Shown here: positions 7,383 through 12,832 of the stretch, in pieces | Layout of the letters: every line of letters starts with the position of its first letter | Numbering within the stretch: position 1 is the stretch's first letter | Assembly: GCA_023488865.1 (NCBI GenBank) | Contig: JAMDDG010000085.1 | Coordinates: 1 to 12,832, forward strand | From: Bacteroidota bacterium | Lineage (GTDB): Bacteria; Bacteroidota; Bacteroidia; Bacteroidales; Prolixibacteraceae | DNA length: 12,832 bases | Direction of reading: 5' to 3' | Notes under the pieces: model-generated | Databases searched by the model: none | Seen by the model: only the letters and a program-made list of their open reading frames with translations | What the model was told of the DNA's origin: nothing | Translations under genes and position numbers: made by a program

Positions 7383-8312
7383 ATGGAACGGAGAAATTTT
7401 ATCAAAAACACTGCTGTAAGCGGGATTGCAATAGCAGGATTAGGTGGAGCTATGGAGGCAACAGCCTCTAATTCAAAGATCTCAAATGAGGCAAAATTTA
7501 AGTTGAAGTATGCCCCTACCTTAGAGATGTTTAAGGAACATGCAGGGGCCGATCCGATCGACAACATTAAATTCATTGCAGATCAGGGTTTTCGGGCAGT
7601 TTACGACCTCGGACTAATTAACAAGCCTGCGGCATTGCAGGAAAAAATTGCCAACGAAGCACACCGGTTGGGTCTGGAGCTGGGGCAATTTTCATTAAAA
7701 ATAGATTGGTCTGTGCAGACTTTCGTCTTGAATAATGCGGATATCCGGGAGATGCTGAAAAAGAAAATGCAGATAGGCGTTGATTTGCAAAAACGCACCG
7801 GAATAAATACGGCTTTGCTGGTACCGGGACTTTATGATCTGAAATTATCCTGGGACTACCAAACGGCCAATGTAATTGAAAACATGCGGATGTGTTGCGA
7901 CATTGCAGGAAAAACAGGCCTCGAACTTGTAATGGAGCCGGTTAATACACTTACCAACCATCCAGGGGTATTTTTAAGCCGTATGCCCCAGGCAAAAATG
8001 ATCTGTGTGGCTGTAAATCACCCCAGTTGCAAATTTGTGGACGACATGTACCATCAACAGATTACCGAAGGGAATCTCATCCCGAACATTGATATGTCGT
8101 GGGATTACATCGGTGCTTTCCACATTGGCGATAACCCAGGGCGTAACGAACCTACTACCGGTGAAATTAACTATAAAAATATTTTCAAGCATATTTACGA
8201 TAAAGGTTACAAAGGCATTCTGAGCTGCGAACACGGTAAAAGTAAACCGGGCAAAGAGGGCGAACTGGCAGTAATTAAAGCGTATAGGGAAGTGGATTCT
8301 TTCGAGGTATAG
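7383..8312 (+). CDS. Exported hydroxypyruvate-isomerase-like TIM barrel (AP-endonuclease-2 superfamily)
   Basis: A 309-residue protein with a twin-arginine leader (ERRNFIK at 2-8, hydrophobic stretch to about 23, likely cleavage near ATA/SN at 27-29). The mature part is a xylose-isomerase-like TIM barrel closest in motif to Hyi/OtnI: E185 (VMEPVN), D221 with H224 (DMYHQQ), H247 (FHIGDNPGRNEP, continuing to TGEIN) and E283 (SCEHG) make a complete metal/catalytic set. Known Hyi proteins isomerise hydroxypyruvate or 2-oxo-tetronates in the cytoplasm; Tat export is the unusual part but is common for relatives placed beside DUF1080 and Gfo/Idh genes in Bacteroidota. In this setting it probably isomerises or epimerises a keto-sugar in the periplasm. 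The exact substrate is unknown. Confidence 0.85.
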   Translation: MERRNFIKNTAVSGIAIAGLGGAMEATASNSKISNEAKFKLKYAPTLEMFKEHAGADPIDNIKFIADQGFRAVYDLGLINKPAALQEKIANEAHRLGLELGQFSLKIDWSVQTFVLNNADIREMLKKKMQIGVDLQKRTGINTALLVPGLYDLKLSWDYQTANVIENMRMCCDIAGKTGLELVMEPVNTLTNHPGVFLSRMPQAKMICVAVNHPSCKFVDDMYHQQITEGNLIPNIDMSWDYIGAFHIGDNPGRNEPTTGEINYKNIFKHIYDKGYKGILSCEHGKSKPGKEGELAVIKAYREVDSFEV

Positions 8313-8411
8313 ATAAATGCCTTGTTTAATTTGTGCGTTTAGGGTTACTGTTCCACCCACCGTGCACGTACAACTATTTTAGAACTTATTTTTATCCCCA
8401 TTTTTATAATT
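8313..8411 (+). promoter_or_regulatory. 99-base gap with palindrome and AT-rich repeat, possible internal promoter
   Basis: This gap holds a perfect 8-base palindrome CGTGCACG (8361-8368) and two copies of ATTTTTAT (8388-8395 and 8400-8407) spaced 12 bases apart, just before the next start codon. I see no convincing match to the Bacteroidota -7 element TAnnTTTG, and the palindrome is short enough to be chance. A regulator site or internal promoter is possible but weakly supported. Confidence 0.15.
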
Positions 8412-9749
8412 ATGGAAAGAAGGAAATTTATACAAAACTCGGTGTCGGCATCTGCAGGCATTGGCATGGCAAGTGTATTACCTCAATGTGTCAGCGGAGG
8501 AATGAAATCGGATAAAATCAAAGTTGCGCTCATTGGGGCAAGAAACCAAGGGTGGACTAATCTGCAATATTTTATTCAGTTCCCTAACGTTGAATGTATC
8601 GCTATCTGCGACGTAGATGACAAATGGTTAAATCAGCGTGCAGCAGATGTTGAAAAAAGAACCGGGAAAAAACCTCCTTTCCTTTATAAGGACTGGAGAA
8701 AAGTAATTGAAAACAAAGAGGTTGATGCTGTTATCGTAGGGACCCCGGATCATTGGCATTGTTTAATTACTGTTGGTGCACTGGAAGCCGGAAAGGATGT
8801 ATACTGTGAGAAACCTATAGGCAACTCGATCGCCGAGTGTGAAGTAATGCTTAAAGCCGCCCGAAAAAACAACAGGGTTGTACAAGTCGGCCAATGGCAA
8901 CGAAGCGATCCCCATTGGCAGGATGCCATGGCTTTTGTTCACAGCGGAAAATTAGGGCACATCCGTTCGGTAAAAACCTGGGCTTCCGCCGTAAACCAGG
9001 GACCGTTCCCTATTCAACCTGATTCGGCAGTACCGGAAGGGGTCGATTACGAAATGTGGTTAGGTCCTGCCCCACACCGCCCCTTTAATCCATTGCGTTT
9101 TCATCATGAATGGCGCTTTTTCTGGGATTATGGTAGCGGGTTAGCTTCCGATTGGGGAGTGCATCTGCTTGATTTTGCACTGGAAGGGATGAAGATTGGC
9201 CTGCCAACGGAACTGTATGCATCAGGAGGTAAATTTGCTTATCCTGATGATGCCGTACAGACCCCCGATACTTTAACAGCAACTTTGAAATATGACAGGT
9301 TCAATATCATCTGGGATCACGCAACCGGCATTTCGAGCGGATTGTTTGGCAGGAGTTTTGGCGTAGCTTATGTAGGGGAAAACGGAATCCTGATAGTTGA
9401 CCGGGGCGGATGGGAGGTCATCCCCCAACTGGATATTGATAAGAAACCGCGCATGGAACCCGTCCCATTGAAAAGGGCCGGTTACTCATTTGAGGGAGAA
9501 AAATTAACGGAGTTTGGTATAAAAGCCCATGTCCACAATTTTTTGGATTGTATCGTTTCACGGAAACTACCTAATGCCAATATTGGCCTCGGTGTTAAAG
9601 TTGCCGAATTAGGACAATGTATCAACATATCCCACAGAATAAACAAGTCTGTCCACTGGAATGATGAGAAAAAAGAGTTTGCAGAAGCAGAGGCAAACTT
9701 GTTGATTAAACCCAACTATAGTTCTCCATGGAAATTTCCACAGTATTGA
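8412..9749 (+). CDS. Tat-exported Gfo/Idh/MocA oxidoreductase, long form
   Basis: A 445-residue NAD(P)-dependent oxidoreductase. A twin-arginine leader (ERRKFIQ, 2-8) is followed by the Rossmann fold: VALIGARNQG (38-47), the acidic strand end CDVDD (66-70), GTPDHWH (110-116) and the family signature EKP (133-135). The C-terminal half contains SDWGVHLLD (246-254), where the conserved His and Asp expected at the catalytic site of this family are H251 and D254. Members oxidise or reduce sugar hydroxyls, often at C3, with tightly held NAD. Tat export fits folding with cofactor before transport. Together with the DUF1080 genes it may form 3-keto-glycosides or reduce the released 3-keto sugar. C26 in LPQC resembles a lipobox only poorly (Gln before Cys). 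It could also be an NAD-dependent glycosidase; the EKP motif and sequence give no proof either way. Confidence 0.86.
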   Translation: MERRKFIQNSVSASAGIGMASVLPQCVSGGMKSDKIKVALIGARNQGWTNLQYFIQFPNVECIAICDVDDKWLNQRAADVEKRTGKKPPFLYKDWRKVIENKEVDAVIVGTPDHWHCLITVGALEAGKDVYCEKPIGNSIAECEVMLKAARKNNRVVQVGQWQRSDPHWQDAMAFVHSGKLGHIRSVKTWASAVNQGPFPIQPDSAVPEGVDYEMWLGPAPHRPFNPLRFHHEWRFFWDYGSGLASDWGVHLLDFALEGMKIGLPTELYASGGKFAYPDDAVQTPDTLTATLKYDRFNIIWDHATGISSGLFGRSFGVAYVGENGILIVDRGGWEVIPQLDIDKKPRMEPVPLKRAGYSFEGEKLTEFGIKAHVHNFLDCIVSRKLPNANIGLGVKVAELGQCINISHRINKSVHWNDEKKEFAEAEANLLIKPNYSSPWKFPQY

Positions 9750-9787
9750 TTAACCGCAAATAAATATCCATCAATAACTAAATTTAA

Positions 9788-9794
9788 AAGGAGG
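9788..9794 (+). promoter_or_regulatory. Strong Shine-Dalgarno-like site (AAGGAGG)
   Basis: AAGGAGG ends 7 bases before the ATG at 9802, a textbook anti-SD match. The other starts in this window have only AT-rich leaders or weak purine runs, as is normal for Bacteroidota. The site fixes the start of the second Gfo/Idh gene and suggests either elevated translation or a different history for that gene. Confidence 0.6.
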
Positions 9795-9801
9795 CAATTT
9801 T

Positions 9802-10974
9802 ATGAATGAAAGAAAAAAAATTATTGGAATGAGCGGCGTTACAAGTGGTGGAATAGCCATCTCCAGTACCCCGCTCTTTGCTCAATCCCTCGGCAAAGAA
9901 GGAGCTGAACCCGGGAAAAAGTATAAAATGGGCATTGTAGGATGTGGCAACAGAAGCAAAACTATCATCGGTGCGTTAAACAGTGTGCCGGAGATTGAAA
10001 TCGCTGCGCTCTGCGATATCGTGGAGCATAAAATGGGGCAACGGGCCGAGTTGATCAAAGATGGCCCCAAACCGCAATTCTATAACGATATGAAGGAAAT
10101 GCTTAAACGGGACGATCTGGATGCTATAGCCGTCATCACCCCTAATTATACGCACAAAGAACTTGTCATCGCAGCACTGGAAGCAGGTAAACATGTATTT
10201 TGCGAGAAACCTATGGCCCTGACCGTTGCCGATTGTAACGAGATGATTGGCGCCGTCCAGCGAAGCCATAAATCATTGCAAATTGGTACCCAACGTCGGC
10301 ATTCCAACGGGTATAAACTGTTGGTAGAAACCATCCGGACTAAGATTGAAGGGAAAATACTGCATTCTGATTTATTTGATTACCGGGGCGACTGGAGGGT
10401 ACCTGCCCCAGATGAATATCCTAAGGGCGTCGGTTATTGGAGATTGGACCAGAGTAAAAGTGGCGGGGTGGCATATGAAATGGGCGCCCATATTATCGAT
10501 GTTAACAATTGGGTATTTGATAGTGAGCCTATATCGGTTTCCAGCATCCAGGGGATAAATGATCCCACCCTTCGTAAACGGGATTCGATGGACCATGCCG
10601 GCATACTCGTACGCTATGCCAATAATGCACTGATGAACTATGGTGGCAATGTTTATAACTATGGCGCTTCCGCAGAAGACACCTTTTTTGGGGTAAATGG
10701 TTCTGTTCAAATGGGTAAAGGAGTGATCACCGTCAACTACGGATACCCGAATGGGTTTAAAGATCCGGCAGAACTTCCGAAACCTGAAACGATTCCCTTA
10801 CCGGGCGGTGGAGATGGCGTAGTGGAAGAATTAAAACATTTCGCCCTGGTATTGGCCGGAAAAGCGAAAGCCTATCCGGATGGATACATAGCCCGCCAAT
10901 CTATTCAAATATTGGAAGGTTCCGTGCGCTCTGCAAAAGAGAGAAGGGAAATAGATGTCGACGAACTGGGATAA
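9802..10974 (+). CDS. Exported Gfo/Idh/MocA oxidoreductase, short form
   Basis: A 390-residue protein of the same superfamily as its neighbour but a distinct branch, about 55 residues shorter. It has GIVGCGNR (44-51), CDIVEH (71-76), ITPNYTH (112-118), the CEKPM signature (134-138) and GGVAYEMGAHIIDVNNW (221-237), giving H230 and D233 as the expected catalytic pair. The leader starts NERKKII, a degenerate (Arg-Lys) twin-arginine motif, and ends at a plausible cleavage site LFA/QS (25-28), so export is likely but less certain than for its neighbours. A second oxidoreductase with different specificity would let one enzyme oxidise the glycoside and the other reduce the freed 3-keto sugar, recycling NAD in place. 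That division of labour is inferred. Confidence 0.84.
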   Translation: MNERKKIIGMSGVTSGGIAISSTPLFAQSLGKEGAEPGKKYKMGIVGCGNRSKTIIGALNSVPEIEIAALCDIVEHKMGQRAELIKDGPKPQFYNDMKEMLKRDDLDAIAVITPNYTHKELVIAALEAGKHVFCEKPMALTVADCNEMIGAVQRSHKSLQIGTQRRHSNGYKLLVETIRTKIEGKILHSDLFDYRGDWRVPAPDEYPKGVGYWRLDQSKSGGVAYEMGAHIIDVNNWVFDSEPISVSSIQGINDPTLRKRDSMDHAGILVRYANNALMNYGGNVYNYGASAEDTFFGVNGSVQMGKGVITVNYGYPNGFKDPAELPKPETIPLPGGGDGVVEELKHFALVLAGKAKAYPDGYIARQSIQILEGSVRSAKERREIDVDELG

Positions 10975-11051
10975 GGCAATGTTCCTTTTATACTCGTATG
11001 AAATTACATCTGTGCTTTTAATTCACTAATATTTCAATAAACAAAAAAATC

Positions 11052-11903
11052 ATGAAACAATTTATTTTTTCCAGAAGAGAATTATTGACGCGTTTAGCGC
11101 TTCCGCTTATTTTGACTTTTCAGGTCAATCTACCGTGGGGTGCATCAAATTCGAGTCCCGCAGAAAAAGGTTTTACCAACCTATTTGACGGGAAAACCCT
11201 TACAGGATGGCATACCAATGCACATAAAATTGGTCACGGTACCGGAGGGCAATGGCAGGTAGAAGATGGGGTCTTAACCGGCGAACAAGATCCTCCGGGA
11301 TCAGGGAACGGGGGTATGCTCATGACCGATCAAAAGTATGGCGATTTTGAACTTTCGGTGGACCTGAATCCGGATTGGGGAGTGGATAGTGGCGTTTTTC
11401 TCCGTACCAACGAGAAAGGCGAATGCTTCCAGGTCTATGTTGACTATCACGATCAGGGTTTTGTAGGCTCCATCTCTACGGAAAGGGACGGGAAACCCCG
11501 GATGATCAATCGGCCATTTTACATCGATGCCGTCAAAGACAGCAACGGGAAACTGATCGGATTCGATACAAAACCGGACACACGTGGGGCAGTTTCCTGG
11601 GGAACTGATTACCTAAAATACAGTTGCACCCCTGAAGTTTGGAAAAAAGCCTGGAAAATTGGGGAATGGAATACTTTGCGCATCCGTTGTGTCGGAAAAT
11701 ATCCGAAGATCACAACCTGGATCAATGGTACCAAGATCGCCGAATTTGACAGTGAAACATCCAAAAACCCACAAAATAAAAAGGAAGAACTGTATGAAGC
11801 CTTCGGAAGGGAAGGAGCTATTGCCCTTCAGGTACACGGGGGCAAAGGTTGGCCTGCCGGCGCTAAATGCAGATGGAAAAATATCCGGATAAAAACTTTG
11901 TAA
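11052..11903 (+). CDS. Tat-exported DUF1080 protein (3-keto-glycoside hydrolase/lyase family)
   Basis: A 283-residue protein with a twin-arginine leader (SRRELLT, 7-13, then a Leu-rich core to about 23) and one DUF1080 (PF06439) jelly-roll domain. Family landmarks are FTNLFDGKTLTGWH (41-54), the EDGVLTG strand (71-77), FELSVDLN (99-106) leading into DSGVFLR (112-118), and the closing AIALQVHGG segment with WKNIRIK near the C-terminus. DUF1080 proteins are lectin-like beta-sandwiches; characterised members cleave 3-keto-glycosides made by nearby dehydrogenases, which matches the two Gfo/Idh genes just upstream. The gene is probably part of the same transcript. A purely carbohydrate-binding role cannot be excluded from sequence. 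Confidence 0.85.
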   Translation: MKQFIFSRRELLTRLALPLILTFQVNLPWGASNSSPAEKGFTNLFDGKTLTGWHTNAHKIGHGTGGQWQVEDGVLTGEQDPPGSGNGGMLMTDQKYGDFELSVDLNPDWGVDSGVFLRTNEKGECFQVYVDYHDQGFVGSISTERDGKPRMINRPFYIDAVKDSNGKLIGFDTKPDTRGAVSWGTDYLKYSCTPEVWKKAWKIGEWNTLRIRCVGKYPKITTWINGTKIAEFDSETSKNPQNKKEELYEAFGREGAIALQVHGGKGWPAGAKCRWKNIRIKTL

Positions 11904-11930
11904 AAAAAGGACCGGATCTAAACAGGCTTA

Positions 11931-11972
11931 AGGATCCATTAAGAATTTTCATCGAAGATTCTTAATGGTCCT
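11931..11972 (+). terminator. Long hairpin between the two DUF1080 genes, terminator or processing site
   Basis: CCATTAAGAAT (11936-11946) and ATTCTTAATGG (11958-11968) are perfect 11-base complements. The stem extends inward by TTTC/GAAG (one G-U pair) to a 3-base loop and outward by AGGA/TCCT past a bulged T at 11935, about 19 pairs in all. GATTTT follows at 11973-11978. The T-run is short for a strong terminator, so partial termination or an RNA-stability element that sets the ratio of the flanking genes is as likely. Confidence 0.55.
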
Positions 11973-12011
11973 GATTTTAAAAACATAATTAACGGTATAA
12001 TTAAATCAAAA

Positions 12012-12832
12012 ATGAGAACTATCCTATTTGTACTATTCGCAGGCTGTAGTTTATGGGTTCAGGGGCAAACGAAAAAAGAATACCCCGAACCTACGCCGAT
12101 GACCCACGAAATGACGGAGTTCTGGACACCGCAACCGAAAGTGGTCACTCCTGGAAAAACAATTTCCAACGAAATCCTGGTCATGCCTCCATCGGATGCC
12201 ATCGTTTTGTTCGACGGCACCAGTTTATCCCAGTGGGAAGGGGCTCCAAACAAGAACGTCCTGGTTAAAGGGAAAGATATGTCCAAGTTCAAAAGTTCAG
12301 AAGGTGGCGAAGCCAAATGGACCATCAAAGACGGGACGCTGGTTGTTAACAAAGAAGCCGGGGATATCCAGACCAAACAAACCTTCGGCGATTTCCAGTT
12401 ACATATCGAATGGCAAATTCCTGTAGACATTCAGGGGGAAAGTCAGTTAAGAGGTAATAGCGGAATCTTCCTGCAAGGTATTTATGAGTTGCAAGTCCTG
12501 GATTCCTATAGTAATGAAACCTATGCAAACGGGGCTGCAGGAAGCATTTACAAGCAAACACCCCCACTGGTCAACGCCATGAGGAAACCCGGGGAATGGA
12601 ATGTTTACGACGTAATCTATACGGCCCCTACTTTCCGCGAAGATGGGACCTACCGTACAAAACCCATCGTGACTGTCATCCAGAACGGCATTCTGGTACA
12701 AAACAATACCATTATTTTGGGAACGACCCCTTACATCGGATTTCCACAGGTAGTCCGCCACGGAAAAGGACCGATCCGTTTACAGGCCCATGGCGACGAC
12801 AGTAAACCCATAAGTTTTCGCAATATCTGGAT
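12012..12832 (+). CDS. DUF1080 protein, second and divergent paralogue, 3' end cut by the window
   Basis: The frame from the ATG at 12012 stays open to the last base, giving 273 codons. The protein starts with a short signal peptide (MRTILFVLF core, likely cleavage near QGQ/TK at 17-20). C12 in FAGC could be a lipobox but would leave an unusually short leader. A Pro-rich linker (24-58) precedes the DUF1080 domain: IVLFDGTSLSQW (64-75), GDFQLHIEW (126-134), GNSGIFLQGIYELQVLDSY (148-166) and the final GPIRLQAHGDD (253-263). The family usually ends a few residues after SFRNIWI, so almost the whole protein is here. It is longer at the N-terminus than the upstream DUF1080 protein, shares only the domain core and uses a Sec-type rather than Tat leader. 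It probably acts on the same class of 3-keto-glycosides with different specificity. Confidence 0.85.
   Translation, partial: MRTILFVLFAGCSLWVQGQTKKEYPEPTPMTHEMTEFWTPQPKVVTPGKTISNEILVMPPSDAIVLFDGTSLSQWEGAPNKNVLVKGKDMSKFKSSEGGEAKWTIKDGTLVVNKEAGDIQTKQTFGDFQLHIEWQIPVDIQGESQLRGNSGIFLQGIYELQVLDSYSNETYANGAAGSIYKQTPPLVNAMRKPGEWNVYDVIYTAPTFREDGTYRTKPIVTVIQNGILVQNNTIILGTTPYIGFPQVVRHGKGPIRLQAHGDDSKPISFRNIW

Noticed and set aside
8484..8489. Lipoprotein attachment at C26 of the long Gfo/Idh protein
   Set aside because: The residue before the Cys is Gln and before that Pro, a poor lipobox; the twin-arginine leader is explanation enough.
8412..9749. GH109-type NAD-dependent alpha-N-acetylgalactosaminidase
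   Set aside because: Length and Tat leader fit, but the canonical EKP motif and DWGVHLLD pattern look like a general Gfo/Idh oxidoreductase rather than the GH109 signature I remember.
12053..12426. Two overlapping short plus-strand open frames
   Set aside because: They lie out of frame inside the second DUF1080 gene, whose own frame stays open to the window edge and carries clear family motifs.

Overview
The window looks like chromosomal DNA from a member of the Bacteroidota, probably an environmental or gut anaerobe. The evidence is the gene families present (DUF1080 proteins beside Tat-exported Gfo/Idh/MocA oxidoreductases and a Hyi-like isomerase) and the short AT-rich leaders, which mostly lack a Shine-Dalgarno sequence. 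This assignment comes from reading, not from a search. All twelve genes lie on the + strand. Gaps between genes run from 7 to 108 bases, so no stretch over 300 bases lacks a gene. The first and last genes are cut by the window edges. I see no tRNA, rRNA, CRISPR array, insertion sequence or attachment site.

Left part (1-7335), a cytoplasmic module: a two-subunit transketolase (N-terminal half cut at the left edge, C-terminal half complete), a small fumarylacetoacetate-hydrolase-fold protein, an RpiB-type isomerase, a CoA-acylating aldehyde dehydrogenase, the beta and alpha subunits of an ADP-forming acid-CoA ligase of the SucCD type, and a DASS/SLC13 anion transporter. The order matches the steps of the sulfoglycolytic transketolase (sulfo-TK) pathway in its sulfoacetate-forming variant (SqwGH, SqwI, SqwD, SqwKL, then an anion exporter). 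In that route transketolase takes two C2 units off 6-deoxy-6-sulfofructose with an isomerisation between them. The resulting sulfoacetaldehyde becomes sulfoacetyl-CoA and then sulfoacetate plus ATP. The transketolase and the RpiB-like protein both lack residues that normally hold sugar phosphates, which supports a non-phosphate (sulfonate-like) substrate. No sulfoquinovosidase or sulfoquinovose isomerase is visible, so the assignment is strong inference rather than proof.

Right part (7383-12832), an exported module: a hydroxypyruvate-isomerase-like TIM barrel, two different Gfo/Idh/MocA oxidoreductases and two different DUF1080 (3-keto-glycoside hydrolase/lyase family) proteins. Most carry twin-arginine leaders, as expected for enzymes exported folded with bound NAD(P) or metal. 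Together they resemble the periplasmic route in which a glycoside is oxidised at C3, cleaved by a DUF1080 protein and reduced again.

The most interesting possibility is that the halves are linked: the exported module may release a (sulfo)sugar from a glycoside without a classical glycosidase, and the cytoplasmic module may ferment it to a C2 acid that the DASS protein exports. The link rests on co-orientation and adjacency only.
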